Positions 1-6,574 of a DNA stretch of 18,053 nucleotides are shown here, in pieces; within the stretch, counting starts at the first letter, position 1, and each line of letters begins with the position of its first letter. The notes below the pieces were generated by a model. The model did not search any database and was not told the origin of the DNA. It saw only the letters and a program-made list of their open reading frames with translations. Source of the DNA: an uncultured Armatimonadota bacterium (GTDB lineage: Bacteria > Armatimonadota > UBA5829 > DTJY01); the NCBI GenBank assembly GCA_937875395.1, contig CALNCU010000126.1, positions 1-18,053 of the forward strand. Reading direction: 5' to 3'. The position numbers and the translations under genes are program-made.

Positions 1-150
1 CATCTTGGCCCTCTCCCTGGCCTTTGAAAAGACCGGGAAGAGTATGGCTGCCAGGATTGCTATAATGGCTATAACCACGAGAAGTTCTATCAGGGTGAAC
101 CCTTTGCTACGCCCTGCATAAAAAATAGTTGGTAGTCTATTGCTTTTCAT
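1..150 (-). CDS. type IV prepilin-like protein, N-terminal fragment (cut by window edge)
   Basis: Only the first 50 codons lie in the window; the gene runs off the left edge. A short basic leader ends in a prepilin peptidase site, KGFTLIELLVVIAIIAIL, with cleavage expected after the glycine and Glu at mature position 5. A hydrophobic helix follows, then LFPVFSKARERAK. The class III signal and helix identify the type IV pilin/type II pseudopilin superfamily. The 'LFPVF-KAR' continuation resembles the abundant prepilin-leader proteins of Armatimonadota, Planctomycetota and Lentisphaerota, many with a DUF1559-type C-terminus. The C-terminal domain is not visible, so the role (pilus, secretion or surface display) cannot be given. 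The ATG at 148-150 has a strong AAGGAGGT ribosome site at 160-167. The gene lies 61 bp downstream of the GntR regulator on the same strand and may be cotranscribed. Confidence 0.88.
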   Translation of the reverse strand, partial: MKSNRLPTIFYAGRSKGFTLIELLVVIAIIAILAAILFPVFSKARERAKM

Positions 151-211
151 TACAATTTACCTCCTTAACTGTATTTAAGTTTTGTCGTTCCTATATAGCT
201 TCAACATATCT

Positions 212-1339
212 CTACTCAGGTTTTCTGAAAATAAGGTCCAACTGTAATATGCCATCAGACTCACGGGTAATTATTTCCGGCTCCAGATTTACTGTTCGCG
301 GCTCTCCGCCCGCAAGCAGTTCCTCCATAATTTCTACCGCTATTTCCTCTGGCAAGCCTGCCCCCAATTTATTTATGTTTAACCGCCGGATTAGTGAAGG
401 ATTTATGCCGTATGGCACATCGAAAGCAGCTACGGGAAGCTGGCCAAGATCCAACTGCCGGCCCTGGGTGGTATCTCCAAGCAAATAACCTATTCCATAG
501 TTGAGCACCAATGCGCAGTCATCTTCCAGTTTTGATATTGCATTGCGTAACCTTGCGGCGCCTCTGGTTGTATAGTCAAACATAACAACGCTGGCATCCC
601 GCTCTAAGTCATGGCATGCCTGGTAGTAACCCTGGAGAATCTGCCGCTCGTAGTAGAGTTCCATTGGCGCTGTAAAGAAATGCACAAGCCCAGTGCTTGC
701 TGAAAGAAGTGCCTGGGTTACCAAATAAGATGTTTTGAAACAGTCTATAGATACCTTGCTTACAGGCAACAAGATAGGGCGATTACCAATTTCCACTACC
801 GGCAGGCCGGTATTTTGTAGCTGTGAGATATGGTAATCTTCTACAAAGCCGGAGACAAGCACTCCACCTGCAAGCCCGTTTTCCAATGCCGTTGGGAGTT
901 TTCCTTCCGAAAGACTGTATGTATCTGTATGCGCAACTATGAGCGATCTTCCGTACTTTGCCAGGTGCTTATCAAGAGTCCTTATCCAGTCTTCAACATG
1001 TCTTGGCGCAAGCTCACCGAACGGATTATGAATGAGATTATCCACAATTACCAGTGCTATAGTGCTGCATGATGCATTGTTGCTATTATTCCCGGCAGGG
1101 TCCGACTGCGTGGCAAACATTCCACGGCCAGGGACTTTTACTATCAAGCCTTCCTGCACAAGAAGAGAGAGTGCATGGCGTACGGTTGCAATACTTACAT
1201 TGAATTCTGCAGAAAGGTTTCTTACGGATGGAATCTTCTGCCCGGCGGGATACCGGCCATCCTTCAACCCATCAGCTATATCTGAGCGTATCTGCAGGTA
1301 CTTCATGTGAATAGAAGGGTCTGTTCTCTCTGTTATCAT
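212..1339 (-). CDS. GntR-family transcriptional regulator with LacI/GalR-type sensor domain
   Basis: Predicted 375-residue DNA-binding regulator. Residues about 12-80 form a GntR winged helix: YLQIRSDIADGLKDGRY, then GQKIPSVRNLSAEF and the SIATVRHALSLLVQEGLI recognition region, ending in PGRGMFA. The rest, from about residue 95 (STIALVIVDNLIHNPF), looks like a periplasmic-binding/LacI-type ligand domain, as in AraR-type hybrids that usually sense sugars. The ligand cannot be read from the sequence. A GTG start at 1387 is possible, but it would sit about 2 nt from the predicted transcription start and has no ribosome site. The ATG at 1337-1339 has GGGGA 9-10 nt upstream and is preferred. The next gene on this strand is the prepilin-like gene, a possible target. 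Inverted 8-mers flanking the promoter suggest autoregulation. Confidence 0.85.
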   Translation of the reverse strand: MITERTDPSIHMKYLQIRSDIADGLKDGRYPAGQKIPSVRNLSAEFNVSIATVRHALSLLVQEGLIVKVPGRGMFATQSDPAGNNSNNASCSTIALVIVDNLIHNPFGELAPRHVEDWIRTLDKHLAKYGRSLIVAHTDTYSLSEGKLPTALENGLAGGVLVSGFVEDYHISQLQNTGLPVVEIGNRPILLPVSKVSIDCFKTSYLVTQALLSASTGLVHFFTAPMELYYERQILQGYYQACHDLERDASVVMFDYTTRGAARLRNAISKLEDDCALVLNYGIGYLLGDTTQGRQLDLGQLPVAAFDVPYGINPSLIRRLNINKLGAGLPEEIAVEIMEELLAGGEPRTVNLEPEIITRESDGILQLDLIFRKPE

Positions 1340-1395
1340 AGTAATTATCCCCAGTGTGTCATAGTATTGCATTCCACATAGTAACACTGCAATTT

Positions 1396-1424
1396 ATCAT
1401 ACAATACACTGGCTGGTTTGTCAA
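1396..1424 (-). promoter_or_regulatory. sigma-A type promoter of the GntR regulator gene
   Basis: Reading the minus strand, TTGACA (1424-1419), a 17-bp spacer and TATGAT (1401-1396). Transcription should start near 1389, giving a leader of about 50 nt to the ATG at 1339. The inverted 8-mers AGTAACAC (1380-1387) and GTGTTACT (1441-1448) flank it and are candidate operator halves. Confidence 0.75.
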
Positions 1425-1620
1425 CAGCTTTTGTTATATTGTGTTACTGTTCAGCGAATATGCCCTAAAACTATTCAGCGGTAAATTTGCTAGGAGGCTT
1501 TTGATAAGTGAAATAAATTTTTTGCCTACATATGGCTCTGTTGGCATGGCCCTTTAATCTTTTTTACCGGTCTATTTCTGATTGTTGTATTCTTTTATCC
1601 ACCGGCAGTATGTATATATA

Positions 1621-1661
1621 AATAAAAAAAGCGGAAAACCCATGGGCGAGTTTTCCGCTTT
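1621..1661 (-). terminator. Rho-independent terminator behind tRNA-Glu
   Basis: A 12-bp perfect inverted repeat, AAAGCGGAAAAC (1628-1639) with GTTTTCCGCTTT (1650-1661), has a 10-nt loop. On the minus strand it runs into a T tract (the A run at 1624-1630). It lies 6 bp past the 3' end of the tRNA and ends that transcript. Confidence 0.9.
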
Positions 1662-1666
1662 ACTTC

Positions 1667-1742
1667 TGGTAGCCCGTAGGGGATTCGAACCCCTGATCCC
1701 CTGGCTGAGAACCAGGTATCCTAACCGCTAGACGAACGGGCC
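1667..1742 (-). tRNA. tRNA-Glu (anticodon CTC)
   Basis: A 76-nt cloverleaf on the minus strand. The acceptor stem is GGCCCGT/ACGGGCT with one G-U pair. The D arm contains CGTCTAGCGGTTAGGAT. The anticodon arm is CCTGG-TTCTCAG-CCAGG, giving anticodon CTC, which reads GAG. The T arm is AGGGG-TTCGAAT-CCCCT. The discriminator base is A and the CCA tail is encoded (1667-1669). The CGTCTAG D-arm start is typical of bacterial tRNA-Glu. It is a single-gene transcription unit with its own promoter and terminator. Confidence 0.97.
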
Positions 1743-1759
1743 ATGTTTAATGCTCCGAC

Positions 1760-1788
1760 ATTATATCAGGTTACACATCCGCTGTCAA
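1760..1788 (-). promoter_or_regulatory. consensus promoter of tRNA-Glu
   Basis: On the minus strand, TTGACA (1788-1783), a 17-bp spacer and TATAAT (1765-1760): both hexamers and the spacer match the housekeeping-sigma consensus exactly. Predicted start is near 1753, about 11 nt before the mature tRNA 5' end. This strength is usual for stable RNA genes. Confidence 0.88.
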
Positions 1789-1915
1789 TCTTTTTAAAGT
1801 CCTGAAGTTTCAAGATTTTTATGTGATATTGGGCTATGGAGGCTGAATTTGAATAAGAATAAGTCTGCTTGCCGAATGTTAATAAAATGCGCCAAATTCA
1901 TGTGTGAAATATCGC

Positions 1916-1944
1916 TTGACTGGGGATATGTAGTGTGGTACAAT
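1916..1944 (+). promoter_or_regulatory. promoter of nrdR-nrdJ
   Basis: TTGACT (1916-1921), a 17-bp spacer and TACAAT (1939-1944); predicted start near 1951. The spacer holds one NrdR box and the start region holds another, so bound NrdR should block this promoter. Confidence 0.82.
1921..1936 (+). promoter_or_regulatory. NrdR box 1 (degenerate)
   Basis: The 16-mer at this position has a good right half (ATATGTAGTGT) against the NrdR-box consensus ACAC-TATATATA-GTGT, but a poor left half. It is called because it lies exactly 32 bp (about three helical turns) upstream of the near-perfect box 2, the usual spacing of NrdR box pairs, and sits between -35 and -10. Confidence 0.6.
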
Positions 1945-1952
1945 TCAACGTC

Positions 1953-1968
1953 ACACAATATATAGTGC
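1953..1968 (+). promoter_or_regulatory. NrdR box 2 (near consensus)
   Basis: ACACAATATATAGTGC differs from the palindromic NrdR-box consensus at only about two positions. It covers the predicted transcription start of the operon that encodes NrdR itself, so negative autoregulation is expected. Confidence 0.85.
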
Positions 1969-1990
1969 AATAGGTGTTAAATATTCAAAC

Positions 1991-2443
1991 ATGAAATGTC
2001 CTTACTGCGGCCATAAAGATGATAAGGTTTTAGACTCCCGCTCCATAAGAGACGATGAAGGAATTCGTCGCCGCAGGGAGTGCAATGGGTGCGGCCGCCG
2101 CTTCACCACTTATGAGCAGATAGAAGAGATGCGCGTCCTGGTAGTAAAGAAGGATCAGCGCAGAGAAATGTTTGATCGTTCAAAAGTTCTTAAAGGAATG
2201 GTCACAGCCTGCGAGAAGCGGCCGGTAAGCATGGATCAGCTGGAAGAAGCCTCATACCAAATTGAACGCGCCGTTTATAACCTGGACGAAAGGGAACTAA
2301 CCAGCAACCAGGTGGGCGAAATGGTAATCCAAAAACTGCGTCAGCTGGATCAGGTAGCCTACGTAAGATTTGCCTCCGTATACAGGCAGTTTGAAGATGT
2401 TACGCAGTTTAAAGAGATTGTAGATGTTCTGGATACTCCATAG
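1991..2443 (+). CDS. nrdR: transcriptional repressor NrdR
   Basis: Zinc-ribbon, ATP-cone repressor of ribonucleotide reductase genes. It binds NrdR boxes when loaded with ATP/dATP. The 150-residue length is the family norm. The N-terminal zinc ribbon has C3-x2-C6 and C31-x2-C34 with the typical VLDSRSI and RRRRECNGCGRRFTTYE segments. The ATP-cone follows from about residue 49 (VVKKDQRREMFDRSKVLKG). It precedes nrdJ by 98 bp with no terminator between, so repressor and target reductase probably share one transcript. The ribosome site is weak: AGGTG lies about 14 nt before the ATG. The start is kept because MKCPYC is the invariant NrdR N-terminus. Confidence 0.97.
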   Translation: MKCPYCGHKDDKVLDSRSIRDDEGIRRRRECNGCGRRFTTYEQIEEMRVLVVKKDQRREMFDRSKVLKGMVTACEKRPVSMDQLEEASYQIERAVYNLDERELTSNQVGEMVIQKLRQLDQVAYVRFASVYRQFEDVTQFKEIVDVLDTP

Positions 2444-2541
2444 GTAATAAGCCGGGCAGGGGATTCAACCTGCAGGCATGTTATATCCATCATAAAATTA
2501 CTTAACCGGCAGAAAGACCGGTTCCTACTCTAGGAGGGAAG

Positions 2542-4776
2542 ATGCTTACCAAAAACGCAATTACTGTTCTGGAACGGCGGTACCTTACAAAGGACGATCA
2601 GGGCAATCTGATAGAGACTCCCGAGGGGATGTTTCACAGGGTGGCAGAGGCCATTGCTGCTGCAGAGGCGGCATACGGCGCCACGGAGACACAGGTAAAA
2701 GAGACAGAGGCAGAGTTCTTCAGGATGATGTATGATCTGGAGTTTCTGCCCAACAGTCCCACGCTTATGAATGCCGGCAGGGAACTGGGGCAGCTGGCGG
2801 CCTGTTTTGTACTGCCCATACAAGATTCCATGGAAAGCATCTTTGAGACCATAAAACAGACGGCACTCATACACAAGAGCGGCGGAGGTACGGGTTTCTC
2901 CTTCTCCCGGCTGCGCCCCGCATCAGACGTAGTTCAATCCACAAACGGCATATCAAGCGGCCCCATCTCCTTTATGGAAGTGTTCAACTCCGCCACCGAA
3001 GCCATAAAACAGGGCGGCACCCGGCGCGGCGCAAACATGGGCTGTCTCAGGGTGGATCACCCGGATATCCTAAGCTTCATAAGCGCCAAGAAAGACGGCG
3101 AGCGGCTGACCAACTTCAACATCTCCGTACTCCTTACCGAAGAATTTATGAAGGCCGTAGAAGCGGGCGAGGATTATGATCTTATGAATCCCCGCACGGG
3201 AGAGCAGGTGAAAAAGCTGAACGCCCGCAAAGTCTTTGACCTTATAGTAAACATGGCCTGGCGCAACGGCGAGCCGGGGATTATCTTCATAGACAGAATA
3301 AACCGTGACAATCCCACGCCCGCCCTTGGAGAGATAGAGAGCACCAACCCGTGCGGAGAGCAGCCGCTTTTGCCCTATGAGGCATGCAACCTTGGGTCTA
3401 TAAACCTGTCCAAAATGATTATGCAGACCCCGGACGGTACAGCCGTAGACTTTATGAAGCTCTCCAAAACCGTTCACATGGCCGTCCGATTCTTGGATGA
3501 TGTAATAGACATAAGCAGATACCCGCTTGATCAGATAGCGGAAATGGTTCACGGCAACCGCAAGATAGGCCTTGGCGTAATGGGCTTTGCGGACATGCTT
3601 ATAGAGCTTGGCATACCGTATGATTCCGAGCAGGCAATCTCTATTGCAGAAGAGGTTATGAAATTTATAGAGACGGAAGCCAGGCAGACCTCTATAGAGC
3701 TGGCCAAAGAAAGAGGGGAATTCCCCCACTTTAAAGGCAGTATATACGATGTGCCTGATAGCCCCAAGATGAGAAACGCCACAGTAACCACAATAGCCCC
3801 AACCGGCACGCTCTCCATTATTGCAGGGTGTTCCAGCGGAGTGGAACCGCTCTTTGCCGTCTGCTACGTAAGAAACGTGCTGGACGGCACGGAACTTGTG
3901 GAAGCAAACCCCCTCTTTGAACGCATTGCCAACGACAGGGAATTCTACAGCGAAATGCTGATGAAGGATATAGCCCGTAACGGCACCATAAAAGGCATGG
4001 ATGATGTCCCGCAGGATGTTCAGAGGATCTTTGTAACTGCCCACGATATTGCGCCGGTATGGCATATAAAGATGCAGGCGGCATTCCAGAAGCATGTAGA
4101 TAATGCCGTATCCAAGACCGTAAACTTTGCCAACAGCGCCACCACGGATGAAGTTACAGAAGTCTACAAGCTTGCATACAGGCTTGGATGCAAGGGGGTT
4201 ACAGTCTACCGCGACGGCAGCCGGGACGAGCAGGTGCTGAGCGTAGGTTCAAACAAAAAGAAGGAAGGCGCAGAGCAGGCATCAGAAGTGGGGGCGCTTG
4301 CGCCAAGACCAAGGCCGGTCCGCACAAAGGGCGTCACAGAAAAAGTCCGCACGGGATGCGGCAGCCTGTACGTCACCATAAATGAGGACGGCGAGGGCCT
4401 GTGCGAAGTCTTTGCCCGCATGGGTAAATCCGGCGGATGCGCATCATCGCAACTAGATGCCGTTTCAAGGGTTATCTCAACTGCGCTCAGAGCAGGCGTC
4501 AAGCCGGAATCCATCATCAAACAGCTAAGAGGCAATGTCTGCCCGTCCCCCGGATGGGATGCAGGCGGGCGGGTACTCTCCTGCCCGGACGCAATTGGAA
4601 TTGCGCTGGAACATTACGTCCAGTTTAAGCAGACGGGCCAGGCATCGGATACCGTAAGCAAATGGTCCAGCACGCTGGATAACATGGTAGGCGCATGCCC
4701 GGACTGCGGCGGCGCCGTAGAACACGAGAGCGGCTGCCTGGTCTGCCGGTTCTGCGGTTACTCCAAGTGCGGATAG
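2542..4776 (+). CDS. nrdJ: adenosylcobalamin-dependent (class II) ribonucleotide reductase
   Basis: Reduces ribonucleotides to deoxyribonucleotides using a thiyl radical made from adenosylcobalamin, so it works with or without oxygen. The 744 residues begin at an ATG with AGGAGG upstream. The N-terminus has the NSPTLMNAG motif and Cys88 in LAACFVLP. The finger loop NPCGEQPLLPYEACNLGS gives Asn269, radical Cys271, Glu273 and Cys282; Cys88/Cys282 should be the redox pair. APTGTLSIIAGCSSGVEP follows at about residue 417. Residues about 595-690 form a TSCPD domain (GCGSLYVTINEDGEGLCEVF; LRGNVCPSPGWD). The tail carries a CPDCGG...CLVCRFCGYSKCG zinc-ribbon-like cysteine cluster that may hand electrons to the active site. 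No N-terminal ATP-cone is seen, so overall activity control may rest with NrdR. No cobalamin riboswitch was recognised upstream. A strong terminator follows. Confidence 0.97.
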   Translation: MLTKNAITVLERRYLTKDDQGNLIETPEGMFHRVAEAIAAAEAAYGATETQVKETEAEFFRMMYDLEFLPNSPTLMNAGRELGQLAACFVLPIQDSMESIFETIKQTALIHKSGGGTGFSFSRLRPASDVVQSTNGISSGPISFMEVFNSATEAIKQGGTRRGANMGCLRVDHPDILSFISAKKDGERLTNFNISVLLTEEFMKAVEAGEDYDLMNPRTGEQVKKLNARKVFDLIVNMAWRNGEPGIIFIDRINRDNPTPALGEIESTNPCGEQPLLPYEACNLGSINLSKMIMQTPDGTAVDFMKLSKTVHMAVRFLDDVIDISRYPLDQIAEMVHGNRKIGLGVMGFADMLIELGIPYDSEQAISIAEEVMKFIETEARQTSIELAKERGEFPHFKGSIYDVPDSPKMRNATVTTIAPTGTLSIIAGCSSGVEPLFAVCYVRNVLDGTELVEANPLFERIANDREFYSEMLMKDIARNGTIKGMDDVPQDVQRIFVTAHDIAPVWHIKMQAAFQKHVDNAVSKTVNFANSATTDEVTEVYKLAYRLGCKGVTVYRDGSRDEQVLSVGSNKKKEGAEQASEVGALAPRPRPVRTKGVTEKVRTGCGSLYVTINEDGEGLCEVFARMGKSGGCASSQLDAVSRVISTALRAGVKPESIIKQLRGNVCPSPGWDAGGRVLSCPDAIGIALEHYVQFKQTGQASDTVSKWSSTLDNMVGACPDCGGAVEHESGCLVCRFCGYSKCG

Positions 4777-4790
4777 ATGTTCTGTAAGAA

Positions 4791-4825
4791 AAGGGCCGGT
4801 CTTATGCACCGGCCCTTTTTATTTG
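4791..4825 (+). terminator. Rho-independent terminator of nrdR-nrdJ
   Basis: AAGGGCCGGT (4791-4800) pairs with ACCGGCCCTT (4808-4817) around a 7-nt loop, followed by a T-rich tract to 4825. It lies 14 bp past the nrdJ stop codon. Confidence 0.95.
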
Positions 4826-4940
4826 GCAGAGCAGGATAAACTCACATAAAAACTGGCCCGGCAACCGGTCACGCGCTTGCCATGGCTGCAAACCTTGCCT
4901 GGGGAGCACCGGCAAGCACATTTAGCCTTGCGCCAAACAT

Positions 4941-4961
4941 GGGCGGGCAGGGCGCCCGCCC
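4941..4961 (-). terminator. GC-rich hairpin after the DUF378 gene (weak terminator candidate)
   Basis: GGGCGGGC (4941-4948) pairs with GCCCGCCC (4954-4961) around a 5-nt loop, just past the stop codon of the minus-strand DUF378 gene. No T tract follows, so it may only pause polymerase or protect the 3' end. The rest of 4826-4968 shows no gene. Confidence 0.4.
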
Positions 4962-4968
4962 GAAAATC

Positions 4969-5190
4969 CTACGCAGCTGCCTTAACGCCGGTCTCTTCCT
5001 TCACCTGTCTGGGGATTGTTGCAAGAAAATAGAGCCCGGAGAGTCCCACCAACCCGTATATAGCCCGGCTGATTGCACTCATATTCCCCGTAAGGCGCGC
5101 CACGGCATCAAACCTGGCAGAACCTACAAGCCCCCAGTTCAATGCACCAATTGTAACCAAAATAGGTGCTGCTGCTTTTAGATACTTCAC
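4969..5190 (-). CDS. DUF378 family small membrane protein
   Basis: A 73-residue protein with two predicted membrane helices, APILVTIGALNWGLVG and AIYGLVGLSGLYFLAT. The ALNWGLVG motif with a following YxLVGLSGLY segment is the mark of DUF378 (YuzA-like) proteins, whose function is unknown. A start at 5208 is possible. The GTG at 5188-5190 is preferred because GGAGG lies 6 nt upstream, whereas the upstream candidate would place that ribosome site inside the coding region. It is transcribed away from rex and appears to be a single-gene unit. I found no convincing promoter between it and rex on the minus strand. Confidence 0.85.
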   Translation of the reverse strand: MKYLKAAAPILVTIGALNWGLVGSARFDAVARLTGNMSAISRAIYGLVGLSGLYFLATIPRQVKEETGVKAAA

Positions 5191-5289
5191 TTGCTGCCTC
5201 CAAAACATATTGTTCAGAATTCTTTATCATCTTACCCGTACAAATGCAGTATTACAGCGAGCAAACCTTTTGCCCGGCCGGCTATTTAT

Positions 5290-5307
5290 TTGTGAAGTTT
5301 TTAACGT
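5290..5307 (+). promoter_or_regulatory. candidate Rex operator, upstream site
   Basis: TTGTGAA-GTTT-TTAACGT matches the clostridial-type Rex consensus TTGTTAA-N4-TTAACAA at 11 of 14 defined positions. It lies just upstream of the -35 box of the rex promoter. It is weaker than the downstream site and is called partly because of that pairing. Confidence 0.5.
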
Positions 5308-5313
5308 AACTAG

Positions 5314-5342
5314 TTGACTTTTTGCAGGTGCCGCTTTACAAT
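5314..5342 (+). promoter_or_regulatory. promoter of the rex-hydrogenase operon
   Basis: TTGACT (5314-5319), a 17-bp spacer and TACAAT (5337-5342); predicted start near 5349. The same hexamers and spacing occur at the nrdR promoter. Rex operator-like sites lie on both sides. The stretch 5191-5385 otherwise holds no gene. Confidence 0.85.
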
Positions 5343-5346
5343 GGTG

Positions 5347-5364
5347 TTGTTAACAATTTAACGA
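5347..5364 (+). promoter_or_regulatory. Rex operator overlapping the transcription start
   Basis: TTGTTAA-CAAT-TTAACGA matches the Rex consensus TTGTTAA-N4-TTAACAA at 13 of 14 defined positions. It begins 4 bp after the -10 box and covers the expected start site, the right place for repression. Rex should leave it when NADH rises. Confidence 0.8.
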
Positions 5365-5385
5365 CTAATCCGGGCGGTGAAAACA

Positions 5386-6018
5386 ATGGTAAAACCCAAG
5401 CGTCTTTCAAGATCCTGTGTTCTGCGACTTGAGCTCTACCTTGAGATAATTGAACAATTCCAAAAAGAAGGCCGCCAATACGTTACAAGTTCCGATATAG
5501 GCAGCGCCCTTGGTATTGCACCTGGGAACGTGCGTCAAGACTTATTCGGCCTGGGGAGCGCCGGGCGTCCAAAAGTAGGCTACGAGGTTACCCGCCTTAT
5601 TGCCCTTATACGCGATCTTTTTGATTTAGACAGAGAAAAGCCCGCCTGCATAATAGGTTTCGGCAATCTTGGCCGGGCGCTTGCGGGCAGCAACATGTGG
5701 AGCCGCGGCGGATACAAACTGGCAGCCATCTTTGACAACGACCCTTCCATTGTAGGTACGGATTTTGCCGGGCTGCGCGTGCGCAGCATAGCAGAAATTT
5801 TTGGTGTAATAAAGACACAGGGCATAGAAATGGCCGTTATCACCGTTCCCGCCTCTGCAGCTCAAGAGGTTGCAGACATAGTGCAGAACGCGGGCGTAAA
5901 AGCCATATGGAACTTTGTACCTGTGAGACTCAACATGCCGGAGACTGTGGCAGTTGAAAACCAATCACTTGCATGGGGGCTAATCACCCTTTCGCATAGA
6001 ACTAGGCCGGCGCAGTAA
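5386..6018 (+). CDS. rex: redox-sensing transcriptional repressor Rex
   Basis: Homodimeric repressor that senses the NADH/NAD+ ratio and releases DNA when NADH is high. The 210 residues match the family. The N-terminal winged helix (about 5-75) contains YVTSSDIGSALGIAPGNVRQDL and the wing segment GRPKVGYEV. The C-terminal Rossmann domain starts with CIIGFGNLGRAL (glycines at 91, 93 and 96), followed by FDNDPSIVG and VKAIWNFVPVRLNMPE, and ends in the swapped C-terminal helix. The ATG at 5386 is chosen because GGCGGTGA sits just upstream; the GTG at 5377 lies inside that site. It is first in an operon with the hydrogenase genes, a known Rex target class, and its promoter carries Rex sites, so it should regulate both itself and H2 metabolism. 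Confidence 0.97.
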   Translation: MVKPKRLSRSCVLRLELYLEIIEQFQKEGRQYVTSSDIGSALGIAPGNVRQDLFGLGSAGRPKVGYEVTRLIALIRDLFDLDREKPACIIGFGNLGRALAGSNMWSRGGYKLAAIFDNDPSIVGTDFAGLRVRSIAEIFGVIKTQGIEMAVITVPASAAQEVADIVQNAGVKAIWNFVPVRLNMPETVAVENQSLAWGLITLSHRTRPAQ

Positions 6019-6044
6019 GACGCCGCAACAAAAAATTGGAGGTT

Positions 6045-6572
6045 ATGCGTAAATTGGTGCCCACAAAAACAGCCATGGACATAGGATCCCGAGCCAGGCA
6101 CTTTGACAAAATCCAGTCCATTATAGAAGAATACGGGGCAACGGAGAGTGCCCTTATACCTATCTTGCAGAAGGTGCAGGCAGAGTACAGATATCTGCCT
6201 GAAGAGATTCTCACCTTTGTTGCTACGGCGCTTCAGCTTCCTCCGGCTACGGTCTACGGAGTGGCAACATTCTATGCGCAGTTTTCTCTTGAGCCCAAAG
6301 GAAAGTACGTTGTCAGGGTTTGCGACGGCACCGCGTGCCACGTCAGAAAGAATGCCGCGCTTATAGCCGCCCTCAAGAAACGGCTTGGCCTTGCAGATGG
6401 AGAGACGACCACGGAAGATATGCGCTTCACTCTGGAGATTGTAAGCTGCATAGGCGCATGCGCACTTGCCCCTGCTATTGTTATAGACGGCAAAGTGCAC
6501 GGGCAGATGACAGCAGAGAAGGCTATCAAGGCATTAGATGAACTTGAAGCCGCCGAGAAGGAGGAGAAATAG
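6045..6572 (+). CDS. hydC: NADH-dependent [FeFe]-hydrogenase subunit HydC (NuoE-like, [2Fe-2S])
   Basis: Thioredoxin-fold [2Fe-2S] subunit of the soluble trimeric hydrogenase HydABC, homologous to the 24-kDa subunit NuoE of complex I. It relays electrons from the flavin subunit HydB. An N-terminal helical bundle (ESALIPILQKVQAEYRYLP; ATVYGVATFYAQFSLEP) precedes the cluster domain, with Cys93, Cys98, Cys135 and Cys139 (CDGTAC and CIGAC). The 175-residue length is normal. The start is not certain. GGAGG at 6038-6042 lies only 2 nt before the ATG at 6045, unusually close; TTG 6054 or GTG 6057 are alternatives. It follows rex by 26 bp and precedes hydB by 2 bp. It could also be named hndA or nuoE, but the downstream HydA fixes the context as hydrogenase. 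Confidence 0.92.
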   Translation: MRKLVPTKTAMDIGSRARHFDKIQSIIEEYGATESALIPILQKVQAEYRYLPEEILTFVATALQLPPATVYGVATFYAQFSLEPKGKYVVRVCDGTACHVRKNAALIAALKKRLGLADGETTTEDMRFTLEIVSCIGACALAPAIVIDGKVHGQMTAEKAIKALDELEAAEKEEK

Positions 6573-6574
6573 GT

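Noticed and set aside
1354..1557. Plus-strand open frame with an AGGAGG at about 1490 followed by a short TTG-initiated stretch
   Set aside because: It overlaps the GntR promoter and gene start, has no recognisable protein features, and the SD-like sequence would lead only an 18-codon peptide with a TTG start. More likely chance in AT-rich intergenic DNA.
2444..2541. Possible cobalamin riboswitch or terminator between nrdR and nrdJ, including the hairpin AACCGG/CCGGTT at 2504-2523
   Set aside because: The gap is only 98 bp, has no B12-box-like sequence, and the hairpin lacks a T tract. Readthrough from nrdR to nrdJ is more likely.
3070..4095. 341-codon open frame on the minus strand
   Set aside because: Lies wholly inside nrdJ on the opposite strand. 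Its translation is Tyr/His/Arg-rich and without domains, as expected of an antisense shadow of a GC-biased gene.
4882..5181. 99-codon plus-strand open frame downstream of nrdJ
   Set aside because: Antisense to the DUF378 gene, which has clear membrane helices and the NWGLVG motif with a good ribosome site. The plus-strand reading has neither.
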